A stretch of DNA of 42,791 nt from Micrococcales bacterium (GCA_002699445.1 PAAU01000014.1:1-42791); one strand, 5' to 3'; positions 25,339-34,576 are shown, counted from the first letter of the stretch. Numbers and translations are program-made. The notes: generated by a model from the letters alone, not told the origin.

Positions 25339-27273
25339 GTGGAACTAGAGATCGGTGGAGTCGTATTAACGATCGAACTTGACTCTGCGGAAAAGTTAGC
25401 GCTCCAAATATTGGCTTTCACCATATTGCTTCTCGTTGTCGTTGCGATAGCTAACCGCATCCGCATATCCGCCCCACTTTTGCTCATCATCGTGGGTATC
25501 GGCCTCTCATTCGTCATTGCGGAAATTCCTCCTCTCCCTCCGGAACTCGTTTTGGTTGGAATTTTGCCCCCGCTGCTGTACGGCGCCGCCTACAACACGT
25601 CATTCATAGACTTCCGGAATAAGAAATGGAGTATTGGATCGTTGTCGGTGGGTTTGGTTATCTTCACCTCACTCATCGTCGGTGTCGTCGCTCATCTGGT
25701 AATTCCGGATATTCCGTTGGCAGCGGGAATAGCGCTGGGTGCCGTGGTGGCGCCGCCAGATGCCGTCGCTGCAACTGCAGTGGCAAAACGAGTGGGGATG
25801 CCCACCTCAATTGTCCAGATTCTCGAAGGAGAATCGTTGGTGAACGACGCAAGTGCGCTCACCACCTTGCGAGCCGCCATAATCACAGTTTCGGCCACGT
25901 TCTCGTTGTGGCAAGTCAGCTTTAACTTCATTGTTGCTGCGGGTGGCGGAGTATTGCTCGGTTATCTCGTCGCCCAAATTGCCATCCCCATCCGGCGCAA
26001 AATAACCACGCCAACTTTCGACACTATTTTTTCGTTCACTGTTCCGTTCATAGCCTTTCTACCAGCTGAGTTCATTGATGCGTCCGGAGTAGTAGCCGTC
26101 GTGGTAGCGGGACTGCTTGTCGGTCACGGCTCTCCCGGAGTTCAAACTGGTTCGGCCAGACTTACCACGCAAGCAAACTGGCGAACACTCATTTTCTTTC
26201 TGGAAAATGCAGTCTTCCTTTTGGTTGGGCTTCAAATGCGCAATGTTCTCGAGGGCCTCGGTGCGGATAACCACACCACGCCAGATGTCATTCTTTTCAC
26301 TGTCTCGATCTACCTGGCCTTAGTCATCACCAGATTTGTCTGGATGTTCATCCCATGGTTGCCAGCCTCGCTCCGAAATAAAAGATCCGGTACTCGGGAA
26401 AGAGTGGTGATCGCTTGGGCAGGTATGCGAGGAGTTGTCACCTTGGCCGCGGCACTCACGCTACCGGCTGGATTTCCCTCGCGGGACTTGCTCATTTTTG
26501 TCTCGTTCGTAGTCGTTCTTGCCTCGCTCATGATCCAAGGATTTACACTGCCTGCCCTCGTTCGTTACTTGCGACTCAGCCCGCCCGATCCGGCGAGCAT
26601 GGCGCTGGAAGAGGCATCACTATTGGAGCGCGCCGCCAACGCGGGAACAAAACGCCTCGGGGAAGTTGTCACGCCAGCTGATCCTGCGGAAGTGGTCGAA
26701 CGTCTTCGGCTAGGGGCACGGGAACGAACTAACGCGGCCTGGGAAAAAGTCGCCGAACCGGGTGGGGAGGAAACCCCTGTCGAAGCCTATAGCCGATTGC
26801 GTCTCATCATGCTTAACGCGGAACGAACTTCGGTGCTCGAGGATCGAGATAGCGGCAACTACTCCGACGAAATCATTCGTCAAGTCATCAACCTCCTTGA
26901 TGTCGAGGAGGCTCGACTCGACGCGATTCGAGTCACCCGATCCGAGGGTGCGCGCGACGTTGCTGTACCGGAAACTATTGCGGGAGAGTGTGAGCATCTC
27001 ACTGATGCCAAATCACTCCCAGTTCCACCACCACCACTGGAATGCGAGGCGTGCATAGCCGAAGGCAGTACGTGGGTGCACCTCAGGATGTGTCTTGAGT
27101 GCGGCACCGTTGGTTGTTGTGATTCATCAGAGCGACTGCACGCCCGGCAGCATCACCGGGATACAAAACACGCGGTCATTCGCAGTGTAGAGCCGGGTGA
27201 AGATTGGCGTTGGTGCTACATAGACCACCTCATCGACAACACTCCCGCCGATGCGCCACGCCGGCCCAGTTAG
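25339..27273 (+). CDS. CPA1-type Na+/H+ antiporter fused to a UBP-type zinc finger
   Basis: A 644-residue protein. Residues about 15-415 form an NhaP/CPA1 antiporter of 10-12 membrane helices: PLLLIIVGIGLSFVI, ILPPLLYGAAYNTSF, GAVVAPPDAVAATAVAKRVG (ion-binding region), LEGESLVNDASALT and WAGMRGVVTLAAALTLP. A cytosolic linker (about 415-550) follows, then about 555-640 is a UBP-type zinc finger: CEH, CEAC, CLECGTVGCC and HARQHHRDTKH with W at WRWCYIDH, which in eukaryotes binds the C-terminal tail of ubiquitin. All zinc ligands appear present. The start GTG lacks a ribosome binding site. Linking pH or sodium export to a peptide-tail-binding domain is unexpected; what the finger binds in bacteria is unknown. 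Confidence 0.9.
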   Translation: MELEIGGVVLTIELDSAEKLALQILAFTILLLVVVAIANRIRISAPLLLIIVGIGLSFVIAEIPPLPPELVLVGILPPLLYGAAYNTSFIDFRNKKWSIGSLSVGLVIFTSLIVGVVAHLVIPDIPLAAGIALGAVVAPPDAVAATAVAKRVGMPTSIVQILEGESLVNDASALTTLRAAIITVSATFSLWQVSFNFIVAAGGGVLLGYLVAQIAIPIRRKITTPTFDTIFSFTVPFIAFLPAEFIDASGVVAVVVAGLLVGHGSPGVQTGSARLTTQANWRTLIFFLENAVFLLVGLQMRNVLEGLGADNHTTPDVILFTVSIYLALVITRFVWMFIPWLPASLRNKRSGTRERVVIAWAGMRGVVTLAAALTLPAGFPSRDLLIFVSFVVVLASLMIQGFTLPALVRYLRLSPPDPASMALEEASLLERAANAGTKRLGEVVTPADPAEVVERLRLGARERTNAAWEKVAEPGGEETPVEAYSRLRLIMLNAERTSVLEDRDSGNYSDEIIRQVINLLDVEEARLDAIRVTRSEGARDVAVPETIAGECEHLTDAKSLPVPPPPLECEACIAEGSTWVHLRMCLECGTVGCCDSSERLHARQHHRDTKHAVIRSVEPGEDWRWCYIDHLIDNTPADAPRRPS

Positions 27274-27281
27274 GGTGCCAC

Positions 27282-27308
27282 ACCCCTAGCTAGGGGTAGC
27301 AGGACAAT
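27282..27308 (+). promoter_or_regulatory. Palindromic operator candidate overlapping a leaderless promoter
   Basis: ACCCCTAGCTAGGGGT (27282-27297) is a perfect 16-bp palindrome. It ends five bases before GACAAT (27303-27308), a -10 like box placed six bases before the GTG at 27315. It lies 8 bases after the antiporter stop, so it could also be a weak terminator, but no T run follows it. A repressor or activator site between -35 and -10 is the favoured reading. Confidence 0.4.
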
Positions 27309-27314
27309 AGTTGG

Positions 27315-28916
27315 GTGCGTCCACTGTCTTTCTCGGGAGCATCAGCCGCGGTCCTATGCGCGCCACTGACAACGCTGCCGTCGCTGGTACCACGGGCAGC
27401 CATCATTCAAGGGCTACTCGTCGCTGTCGTCGCGGCCACCGCCTACGCCATTGGGGTTGGAATCGGCTGGGCTATCCGCACTTCTCGAGATCGAGCCGAT
27501 TGGCGCACCGGCTTTATGTCGAAACTCATTCTGACCAGCATCGCTTTTTTGTGGTGTCTTGTCTGGCTCGCACTTGGATTCCACTGGCAGCGAGAACTGA
27601 CGGAGATCGTCGGTACCGATCCACCAAGTCTTCTCTGGCCCCCGGTCGTCTTGATATCCGCAGTAGCCGTGGGCTTCATACTTCTCGCGATCGGAAGGGG
27701 CATTCGGAATCTTTTGCTTCTTTTTCAGCGGTGGCTAAGTCGTTACATGAGTATCCGCGGGGCGACGGTGACTGCAGGTCTCGTAGTTGCGCTGTTCGTC
27801 ATCCCGCTGGTCACTGGTCGAGCACTTCCCGTTCTGATCGCCCCGCTAGGTCCACTGTTTACTTCGATGAACAACACAGGTGCAGACACACCAGCTACAA
27901 CGCTTCCCACGGTCTCTGGTGGACCTGACTCTGACATCCCGTGGCAGAGCCTCGGAGCCGAAGGTAGACAGTTCATTGGCAATACGCCTTCCGCTACGGA
28001 GCTAGATGATTTCTCCGGCGGAGGTGCCGATACGCCAGTGAGAGTCTTTGCCGGATACGAATCCGCGGACACTGCTGATCAACGTGCACAGTTGGCTCTA
28101 GCCGACTTGAAGCGTTTCGGTGCCTTTGATCGTTCGGTGCTGCTGGTGGGAACCAGCACTGGCACCGGCACGGTAGACGAGAGCGCAGTGGAACCACTCG
28201 AGTTCATGTACAACGGGGACACGGCAACAGTTGCTACGCAGTATTCTATTTTCCCTAGTTTTTTGTCGTTTCTCTTGGATAAAGAGGCCGCTCAGGCCGA
28301 GGCCGTCGCCCTATTCGCCGCTGTTTACGGCCACTGGTCGAAACTTGACTCTTCGGGCCGTCCGAAGTTGGTGATTTTCGGCGAGAGTCTCGGTGCTTTC
28401 GGAGCAACCGCTCCTTTTGCCGATCTCGACGACCTGACAGCCCGAACGGACGGTGCGTTACTGGCGGGACCTCCTAACGCCACACCATTTTGGACCGACT
28501 ACACCGAGAATCGCGATCCCGGATCGCCCGAGCGACAACCGATATTTGACCGTGGCCGCAGCCTTCGCTGGGCCAATCTGCCGATAGCGTTGACTGAGCC
28601 CGCCGCGATCTGGCGAGGAGCCCGAATTGCCTATCTGCAAAACGCCTCCGACCCCGTTGTTTGGTGGTCACCCAAGTTGATCTGGGAGCAACCCGACTGG
28701 TTGCAGGAACCACGTGGGCCTGGGGTGCTGCCTCAACTGCAGTGGCTCCCCTTCTTTACTTTTGTTGGCCTCAGCGGCGATATGATTGACAGTCAGAGCG
28801 TGCCAGCAGGATACGGCCATGTTTACGGAGACAATGAAGCAGCGGCTTGGACCATAATTTTGCCGCCAAGCGGTTGGACTGCACAAGATACAACGCGACT
28901 TCTGAACAGATCGTAA
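27315..28916 (+). CDS. Membrane-anchored alpha/beta hydrolase (Abhydrolase_9-like)
   Basis: A 533-residue protein of the actinobacterial alpha/beta hydrolase family with a membrane N-terminus. About four to five hydrophobic helices occupy residues 20-180 (for example IIQGLLVAVVAATAYAIGVG and SKLILTSIAFLWCLVWLALG). The soluble domain follows: RVFAGYESADTADQRAQLAL, then the nucleophile elbow FGESLGAFGA with its Ser, and a C-terminal GHVYGDNEA with a plausible catalytic His. The GTG start has no good ribosome binding site and a -10-like box six bases upstream, suggesting a leaderless mRNA. An envelope lipid or ester substrate is plausible but unproven. It faces the ClC gene, with their stops about 10 bases apart. 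Confidence 0.8.
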   Translation: MRPLSFSGASAAVLCAPLTTLPSLVPRAAIIQGLLVAVVAATAYAIGVGIGWAIRTSRDRADWRTGFMSKLILTSIAFLWCLVWLALGFHWQRELTEIVGTDPPSLLWPPVVLISAVAVGFILLAIGRGIRNLLLLFQRWLSRYMSIRGATVTAGLVVALFVIPLVTGRALPVLIAPLGPLFTSMNNTGADTPATTLPTVSGGPDSDIPWQSLGAEGRQFIGNTPSATELDDFSGGGADTPVRVFAGYESADTADQRAQLALADLKRFGAFDRSVLLVGTSTGTGTVDESAVEPLEFMYNGDTATVATQYSIFPSFLSFLLDKEAAQAEAVALFAAVYGHWSKLDSSGRPKLVIFGESLGAFGATAPFADLDDLTARTDGALLAGPPNATPFWTDYTENRDPGSPERQPIFDRGRSLRWANLPIALTEPAAIWRGARIAYLQNASDPVVWWSPKLIWEQPDWLQEPRGPGVLPQLQWLPFFTFVGLSGDMIDSQSVPAGYGHVYGDNEAAAWTIILPPSGWTAQDTTRLLNRS

Positions 28917-28923
28917 AGATCAG

Positions 28924-30039
28924 TCATGTACTTACTGGACTAGTTGATTCCTGCTCCAAGTCGCCATGGCTAGGCGGATCGACCCTAGGTACGAATGACG
29001 CAATCAGAGCCGCAAGGACACACATGGGGATCGCAGGCAGGCCACCCACTAAGAATCCGATCGCGACACCCAGCACGATGGCCGCCCACCATGGTGGTTG
29101 AGCCAGATAGGTGACTCCAGCCGCCACCCCTGAGGCCGCACCAACCTCAATCGAACCGCTCAGCAGTAGCGCGGTAATCCCACCGGATCCCGCCCCAATA
29201 AAAATCGCCGGGAAATATTCACCACCACGAAACCCTAGACCCAGGCTAAGGATGTACACGAAAGTCTTGGCGAGCACCGCTAACGCGATAGCACCTGCGG
29301 TTCCCAATCGGAGTAAATCCTGCGTCATCTGCTCACCACTAGTAAGCGCCAATGACACAGTTTCTCCGGTGATTTGGTGATACCCCGAAGCGATTAAACC
29401 GGCGGCAACACCGCCTCCTACCAATACGACGAGTAACGGCTTGCCGCCGGTCCTGCGGAATAACTCGACGCTTACCCAGCGGACAACAAAAAGGAAGGTG
29501 ATGGCCAGTATTGCCGAGACCAATCCGATCATCATCGCCCCGAGGGTGAAATTGGCATTGGCTGCCACTGACATGCCACCTAAGAGATAGGCACCAAAGA
29601 ACAAACCTGCCAAAGCCCACAAGCCCGTCCATTTGATGATCATGTCCTGGGAGTCTTTGACTCGTGATGCAGCCAAACCTCCTACGAAGCCTGCGGTCAC
29701 GAGAACCGCATTTTCGGGTCCCAGCGCCATACCGCCGAGCATGGTCACGATGATCGCGCCCAGGATCCAGGGGTATTTTGCAGGCTCGATTGACTCTAAG
29801 GACAAGCCATCAAGTGGACCAGGGCCTTCTGCCCCCCGACTCCGTATCAGGTAGACGATAAGGCCCGCCAGGGCCGGGATAACGATGGCAAACCACACGG
29901 GAGGATTCCCGCCCCAAAGCGACCCTTCACCGTGCCAAATCCAGTCCACACTCAAGGTAAGCCCGGCGTATACGATGGCCGCTGCTACGAAAGCGCCCAG
30001 AGCCGCAACGAGCATCAACGGAATATGACGAGCCGACAT
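28924..30039 (-). CDS. ClC-family chloride channel/transporter
   Basis: A 371-residue membrane protein of the ClC family with about ten hydrophobic helices. Selectivity-filter equivalents are GGMALGPENAVLV (the GREGP-type motif at the start of helix N-type segments, here GPENA) and GFRGGEYFPAIFIGAGSGG (GxFxP type). At 371 residues it is shorter than typical 420-470-residue ClC proteins. GPEN at the position of GREGP has Glu one place from the usual gating Glu, so channel versus antiporter behaviour is uncertain. The ATG at 30039 has TAGCGT six bases upstream (minus strand), a leaderless start. It is convergent with the hydrolase gene. Confidence 0.82.
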   Translation of the reverse strand: MSARHIPLMLVAALGAFVAAAIVYAGLTLSVDWIWHGEGSLWGGNPPVWFAIVIPALAGLIVYLIRSRGAEGPGPLDGLSLESIEPAKYPWILGAIIVTMLGGMALGPENAVLVTAGFVGGLAASRVKDSQDMIIKWTGLWALAGLFFGAYLLGGMSVAANANFTLGAMMIGLVSAILAITFLFVVRWVSVELFRRTGGKPLLVVLVGGGVAAGLIASGYHQITGETVSLALTSGEQMTQDLLRLGTAGAIALAVLAKTFVYILSLGLGFRGGEYFPAIFIGAGSGGITALLLSGSIEVGAASGVAAGVTYLAQPPWWAAIVLGVAIGFLVGGLPAIPMCVLAALIASFVPRVDPPSHGDLEQESTSPVST

Positions 30040-30045
30040 GGTGTC

Positions 30046-30051
30046 ACGCTA
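30046..30051 (-). promoter_or_regulatory. Leaderless -10 box for the ClC gene
   Basis: Read on the minus strand, TAGCGT is separated from the ATG at 30039 by exactly six bases, with no ribosome binding site. Confidence 0.45.
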
Positions 30052-30096
30052 GCGGGCCGTTATTGAGTCTGGGGCCAAAAGTGAGTGTCCTACCGA

Positions 30097-30876
30097 TCAC
30101 ACTGCACCCAGTACTGCCGCTAGATCCGTGGCTGGCAGCTGAATCCAACCCTCCTCAACCGCGAGGTGGCGTTCATCCTGGTCTCGCGGAACCGAATCGG
30201 AGACACGTCGACCAGTGACTGTGGCAACGGTCACCAGAGCGCACAGCAGCGCATCCAAGCAGTGATCGTTGGTCGAAAGTTTCTGCTGAAAATTCGCAAT
30301 ATCTAGTCGGGCACCGGCTCGCTCGCTCAATCCACGTAAAATCTCGTCGCGGATCAACTGGCCTTTGGCCCCCTTATATCCACGGTGGGGCAAATTCCAC
30401 AGGGCTAATGCTGCTGCCGGATAAACCTCAACAATAACCCTCTCGCCGGACCTATCTGGCGCTAAAGGGCCCAGGAGTTGACGTTCTAGCCCAGCCATAC
30501 GCAACGCGGGAACAGCGATTCGATCCGATGACACGCTGAGCGGATGCAGCCTGATTGAGGTAGGTGTATTTCTTTCAACGACTTCTGGCACTCGGACGTC
30601 GGTCAGTCGCCGCAGCAGATCAACCTTCACCGGTATCGCTCGATTCGCCTCACCTCGATGATCGGCAAGAAACTTTCCGAACTCACGCGGCCATCCCAGC
30701 GGACAATCAAACCCAGCCAACGCATTGGACGGCAATCGAGAGACCGCCTTAACTATGTCCTCGTCCGCACAAGGGTGGCATATTTCAGACAACGTCCATA
30801 CCGAGTTGCGGTAGTCCAATACCGCCATAGCGGTATTATCGTCGGCCGCGGCCAGGTCCACTCCTAACAAACGCAC
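30097..30876 (-). CDS. DUF429 protein (predicted RNase H-like nuclease)
   Basis: A 259-residue protein of the DUF429 family, predicted to have an RNase H-like fold. The N-terminal strand holds an acidic pair (LLGVDLAAADDNTAMAVLDY), followed by AGFDCPLGWPREFGKFLAD and, towards the C-terminus, VYPAAALALWN and STNDHCLDALLCALVTVAT, where HxxDAL-like acidic residues complete the presumed site. The GTG start follows AAAAGG. Function is unknown in the family; nuclease activity is a fold-based prediction. It is divergent from glycerol kinase, 116 bases away. Confidence 0.8.
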   Translation of the reverse strand: MRLLGVDLAAADDNTAMAVLDYRNSVWTLSEICHPCADEDIVKAVSRLPSNALAGFDCPLGWPREFGKFLADHRGEANRAIPVKVDLLRRLTDVRVPEVVERNTPTSIRLHPLSVSSDRIAVPALRMAGLERQLLGPLAPDRSGERVIVEVYPAAALALWNLPHRGYKGAKGQLIRDEILRGLSERAGARLDIANFQQKLSTNDHCLDALLCALVTVATVTGRRVSDSVPRDQDERHLAVEEGWIQLPATDLAAVLGAV

Positions 30877-30992
30877 GTCGCTACCTTTTCATCATCTGGA
30901 AGCTCCTGCAGTAACAACTCCTAGCGCTGCGCGCGCCTCACCGGCAATCAAATCGGTAATCTGCAAAGCACGGCGACGGATGAGGAGTACCA

Positions 30993-32477
30993 ATGACAAA
31001 ATGTGTCATGGCCCTGGATCAGGGCACTACATCGACCAGAGCAATCTTATTTGGTCACGATGGTCGACCCATAGCGAGCAGCCAGGTTGAGCACCGACAA
31101 ATTTTCCCCCAAACTGGGTGGGTCGAGCATGACCCGATGGAGATCTGGGCGAATACACGCAAAGTTATGGGGGCAGCCCTCGCAGACGCCGGCACTGCCA
31201 TCAAGGATGTCGTGTCGATCGGAATTACTCAGCAACGCGAAACAACGATTGTCTGGGACCGTACTAGCGGCCAGCCGGTGTACAACGCAATCGTCTGGCA
31301 AGACACACGCACAAAAAGCATCATCGATAAATTAGGGGATCCGGACCGGTTTCGGGCCCAAACTGGTCTTCCCCTCGCCACCTACTTCTGCGGACCGAAG
31401 ATTCGCTGGATTCTTGACAACGTACCCGGAGCTCGTGCCAGAGCAGACGCAGGAGATCTTATCGCGGGGACTATCGACAGTTGGCTGATATGGAACCTCA
31501 CCGGTGGGACCCACATCACCGACCCCACCAATGCCTCCCGAACCCTGCTGATGGATCTGGAAACGTTGGATTGGGATGATGGACTTTGCGAGGCTATCGG
31601 CGTCCCCCGATCTATGCTCCCTGAAATTAAGTCATCATCTGAGGTTTATGGATACGTTCAGAACCCAGCATCAATGGAGGGCGTCCCTATCGCAGGCATT
31701 CTTGGAGATCAGCAAGCGGCCACTTTCGGTCAAGCTTGTCTAAGTCCAGGAGAGGCCAAGAACACGTACGGCACGGGTAGCTTCATCTTGCTGAACACCG
31801 GTACCGAGCAGGTGATGAGTCAAAATGGATTAATCACCACGGTGTGTTACAAAATCGGCGACCGCGATACCGTCTACGCGCTAGAGGGCTCTATCGCAAT
31901 GGCCGGCAGCCTGGTCCAATGGTTGCGAGATAACCTCGAACTAATTAAGGCTGCACCTGAAGTAGAGCAGCTAGCAAATAGCGTGCCTGACAATGGCGAC
32001 TGCTATTTTGTTCCGGCATTTTCTGGACTCTATGCACCCTACTGGCGCAGCGATGCTCGTGGTGTAATCGTCGGCTTGACCCGATTTATCAATCGCGGAC
32101 ACATCGCGCGGGCAGCACTTGAATCGGCGGCCTATCAGACACGTGAGGTAACTGACGCCATGCAGGTTGACTCCGGGGTCGACCTCATCACGCTAAAAGT
32201 GGATGGCGGGATGGTGGTCAATGAATTGCTCATGCAGTTCCAGAGCGACATTCTCGGAGTCGAGGTAGTTCGTCCAGAGGTAATCGAGACCACAGCCTTG
32301 GGAGCGGCCTACGCAGCCGGCTTGGCTGTGGGTTTCTGGGAAGGCGAAGACGATATCCGCAAGAACTGGGCTGAAGGCAAACGTTGGGAACCACAAATGC
32401 CCGACGAAGAACGACAAGCATTGTTTGATCGTTGGAAGGAAGCAGTGCAACGCACGCTGGGCTGGGTTAAGGAGTAA
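30993..32477 (+). CDS. glpK: Glycerol kinase
   Basis: A 494-residue FGGY-family kinase converting glycerol and ATP to glycerol 3-phosphate. [20 protein letters not shown] is the first phosphate-binding loop, [15 protein letters not shown] and [16 protein letters not shown] are glycerol-kinase signatures, AIVWQDTRT holds an active-site segment, [15 protein letters not shown] the catalytic Asp and [14 protein letters not shown] the second phosphate loop. Length is normal. GAGGAG lies five to six bases before the ATG. No glpF or glpD is adjacent; a hairpin at 32497-32526 probably ends the transcript. Confidence 0.97.
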   Translation: MTKCVMALDQGTTSTRAILFGHDGRPIASSQVEHRQIFPQTGWVEHDPMEIWANTRKVMGAALADAGTAIKDVVSIGITQQRETTIVWDRTSGQPVYNAIVWQDTRTKSIIDKLGDPDRFRAQTGLPLATYFCGPKIRWILDNVPGARARADAGDLIAGTIDSWLIWNLTGGTHITDPTNASRTLLMDLETLDWDDGLCEAIGVPRSMLPEIKSSSEVYGYVQNPASMEGVPIAGILGDQQAATFGQACLSPGEAKNTYGTGSFILLNTGTEQVMSQNGLITTVCYKIGDRDTVYALEGSIAMAGSLVQWLRDNLELIKAAPEVEQLANSVPDNGDCYFVPAFSGLYAPYWRSDARGVIVGLTRFINRGHIARAALESAAYQTREVTDAMQVDSGVDLITLKVDGGMVVNELLMQFQSDILGVEVVRPEVIETTALGAAYAAGLAVGFWEGEDDIRKNWAEGKRWEPQMPDEERQALFDRWKEAVQRTLGWVKE

Positions 32478-32496
32478 ATCGTTCATCCCTTATTCC

Positions 32497-32526
32497 GGAC
32501 CAGCAACACCCCATATCGGCTGGTCC
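32497..32526 (+). terminator. Hairpin downstream of glpK
   Basis: GGACCAGC (32497-32504) and GCTGGTCC (32519-32526) form a perfect 8-bp stem with a 14-base loop, 20 bases after the glpK stop. No T run follows, so a termination role is tentative. Confidence 0.4.
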
Positions 32527-32818
32527 CCAGCGAGTTGCCGGCAGACAACAGCCTTTGGGAGCTTGTCTCGTGTCATCGCGGCCCAAACTGACCGGGCCCG
32601 AGCAGCGACACGGAATGCGCACTCCTTCCCTACCCGAATGCTCTTGCGCCATCACACAGTTCTCATCGGTCAGAGGAGGGCTTTGAATCCCGCCGCTAGA
32701 CGTCTTACGTTGTACTGGGCCGTACTCCCAGGGGTACACTGGAGCGCTCGAATGAGGGGGGACTTTCGTTACTGTTTCCAAGGAACAGCCAGGTCGTACT
32801 TAGAGGCGGGAGGTCACC
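32527..32818 (+). other. Intergenic stretch before the universal stress gene
   Basis: Together with the hairpin before it, this makes a 341-base gap after glpK. I see no convincing gene in it. TACACT at 32735-32740 is the best -10-like box for the downstream gene, and a small CTGGG/CCCAG stem overlaps its upstream side. GGGAGG at the right end is the ribosome binding site of the stress protein. Confidence 0.35.
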
Positions 32819-33688
32819 ATGAGTGACACCATCGTGGTTGGATTTGATGGATCACCAGAAGCCCATGGAGCGCTTCGTTGGGCGATATGGCACGCAGTGA
32901 AAACAAATGGTCGACTTTCTATCGTCGTCTCCTGGACGCTTCCTGCGCTCGAACTGACAGGAATTGATCAACCAGTAGGCGATTCTCAACTCGTTGCTAC
33001 CGAACGAGACATGGGAGAGGACATTCTGCAAGAGGCACTGGGTATCGCCGTGGAGGGTGGAGTGCCTGCTACTGGCGCGGTCATGGCGGATTCGCCGGCA
33101 CGCGCCTTAATTGATGCCTCAAAAGCAGCTAGCCTCCTCGTCGTCGGATCACGGGGTCAAGGCACATTTGCTTCGCTGCTCCTGGGGAGTGTGTCGCGGC
33201 AGGTTGCCACGCACGCCCGCTGCACTACCGTCATCGTTCGCGATGCGGCAGACCCCGAGAGTCTAGAAGTTGTGGTGGGTGTCGACGGCTCCCAGGAATC
33301 ACGCGCCTCGATTGAGTTCGCCTTTGCGGAGACTGATCTCATCGACGGATCACTGCGGGTGTTGCACGGCTGGGAGATACCACCGATTGGTGTGATCACC
33401 GGCGTTCCGAGACTCTCCACTCCGGAACTGGTTACTCAGTTGCGGGATGATGCGGCTCGCGCGGTCACAGAATTACTGAGTGGAGTGCGAAATCGCTACC
33501 CCGATATTGAGGTGGTGGAAGACGAGCAGCAGGGAAATCCTGTCGAACTACTCACGGAAGCCTCTGAATCTGCCGCGATGGTCGTGGTTGGGTCTCGTGG
33601 TCGTGGTGGATTTCTCGGTTTACTTCTCGGTTCGGTGAGTCATGGTGTCGCGCACCACGCCAAATGCAGCGTCGCTATTGTCCGTTGA
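32819..33688 (+). CDS. Tandem-domain universal stress protein
   Basis: A 289-residue protein made of two UspA domains. Each starts with an acidic strand motif (VVGFDGSPEAHGALRWA and VVGVDGSQESRASIEFAF) and ends in the ATP-binding G-2x-G-9x-G-S pattern (VVGSRGQGTFASLLLGSVS and VVGSRGRGGFLGLLLGSVS). Both ATP sites look intact. GGGAGG lies five bases before the ATG. Tandem Usp proteins of this type are common in actinobacteria and are often linked to hypoxia or stationary phase. No partner gene is seen, and the flanking genes are unrelated. Confidence 0.93.
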   Translation: MSDTIVVGFDGSPEAHGALRWAIWHAVKTNGRLSIVVSWTLPALELTGIDQPVGDSQLVATERDMGEDILQEALGIAVEGGVPATGAVMADSPARALIDASKAASLLVVGSRGQGTFASLLLGSVSRQVATHARCTTVIVRDAADPESLEVVVGVDGSQESRASIEFAFAETDLIDGSLRVLHGWEIPPIGVITGVPRLSTPELVTQLRDDAARAVTELLSGVRNRYPDIEVVEDEQQGNPVELLTEASESAAMVVVGSRGRGGFLGLLLGSVSHGVAHHAKCSVAIVR

Positions 33689-33742
33689 CGTCGGCGAGGT
33701 CTACCCCTACCCCGACAACGCGATCGTTTTCGGGTTCCCGGC

Positions 33743-33754
33743 TACATTAGACAC
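33743..33754 (+). promoter_or_regulatory. Leaderless -10 box for orn
   Basis: TACATT (33743-33748) is six bases before the orn ATG at 33755, without a ribosome binding site. Confidence 0.5.
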
Positions 33755-34378
33755 ATGGCATCCGACTCCGCGGACACTTCCACAATCAATGAAGAACCCC
33801 CGCCTAAAAAGAAAGGCACTCCAGACGGGCGAATCGTATGGATTGACTGCGAGATGACTGGTCTTGATCTGAAACAAGACGCGCTGGTCGAAATCGCCTG
33901 TATCGTCACCGAAGCTGACCTCACCCCATTGGATGACGGCATAACTGTCGTGATCCGGCCGCCAGCGGACGCCCTCGATCAGATGGCGGAAGTGGTGGTT
34001 GAGATGCACCAGAACTCCGGTCTCATCGAGGAAATCCCTGAGGGGATCTCGCTGGCAGACGCCGCTTCCCAAGTACTGAGCTATGTGCGGGGACATGTAC
34101 CTGACAATAGAAAAGCGCCCCTGGCTGGTTCCACCATCTACGTCGATCGAGGCTTCTTAGCGAGGGACATGCCGGCGTTGGATAACCATCTTCACTACCG
34201 CGTGATTGATGTCTCCTCGCTTAAGGAATTAGCTCGACGTTGGTATCCCAAGATCTATTACGGCTCCCCGGAGAAGACCGGAAATCATCGGGCGATGGGA
34301 GACATCTTGGATTCTATAGCCGAGCTGCGCTACTACCGCGACAAGCTGATGGACAACGACCCCAACAAATCCAGCTAA
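33755..34378 (+). CDS. orn: Oligoribonuclease
   Basis: A 207-residue DEDDh 3'-5' exonuclease that degrades two- to five-nucleotide RNAs and finishes mRNA turnover (and pGpG breakdown in c-di-GMP users). IVWIDCEMTGLDLKQDALVE carries the first Asp and Glu, VDRGFLARDMPALD the next Asp, YRVIDVSSLKELARRWYPK is a family signature, and NHRAMGDILDSIAEL holds the last His and Asp. The N-terminus has an extra 30 or so acidic and Lys/Pro-rich residues. The ATG has a -10 box six bases upstream. Orn followed by tRNA-His is a common actinobacterial order. Confidence 0.96.
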   Translation: MASDSADTSTINEEPPPKKKGTPDGRIVWIDCEMTGLDLKQDALVEIACIVTEADLTPLDDGITVVIRPPADALDQMAEVVVEMHQNSGLIEEIPEGISLADAASQVLSYVRGHVPDNRKAPLAGSTIYVDRGFLARDMPALDNHLHYRVIDVSSLKELARRWYPKIYYGSPEKTGNHRAMGDILDSIAELRYYRDKLMDNDPNKSS

Positions 34379-34409
34379 CCGACACTAGGTAAGTGCCGAG
34401 TATCGGTTA
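34376..34409 (+). terminator. Hairpin overlapping the orn stop codon
   Basis: TAACCGA (34376-34382) pairs with TCGGTTA (34403-34409), and inside them CACT/AGTG forms a nested stem. The orn stop codon lies within the first arm. There is no T run, so the call is weak. Confidence 0.3.
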
Positions 34410-34477
34410 GGTGCTGTCCCAGTACCGTGCAGTGTTGTGTGGCGGCTACACTAAGTTCGGCTGCTTGCGCGGCCCTT

Positions 34478-34554
34478 GGTGGGTGTAGCTCAGTCGGTAG
34501 AGCACCTGGTTGTGGTCCAGGATGTCGCGGGTTCAAGTCCCGTCACTCACCCCA
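34478..34554 (+). tRNA. tRNA-His (anticodon GTG)
   Basis: A full cloverleaf: acceptor GTGGGTG (34479-34485) with CACTCAC (34544-34550), D arm GCTC-AGTCGGTAGA-GC, anticodon loop TTGTGGT and T arm with GGTTCAAGTCC. The -1 base is G (34478), opposite discriminator C (34551), the identity pair of histidine tRNAs. CCA is encoded (34552-34554). TACACT at 34447-34452 may be its -10 box. Confidence 0.97.
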
Positions 34555-34564
34555 ATGCCCGGCG

Positions 34565-34576
34565 TAGTCTGTCGTC
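34565..34576 (+). promoter_or_regulatory. Leaderless -10 box for pxpAB
   Basis: TAGTCT (34565-34570) is six bases before the ATG at 34577. It lies just ten bases after the tRNA-His CCA end, so this gene appears to have its own promoter with a transcript starting at the start codon. Confidence 0.45.

Noticed and set aside
27311-27928. A 205-residue frame inside the membrane hydrolase gene
   Set aside because: It is Arg/Ser/His-rich and runs in a different frame of a clear membrane-protein gene.
32425-32826. A 133-residue frame overlapping the end of glpK and the following gap
   Set aside because: It overlaps glpK in another frame and shows no family features; the gap carries a hairpin and a promoter instead.
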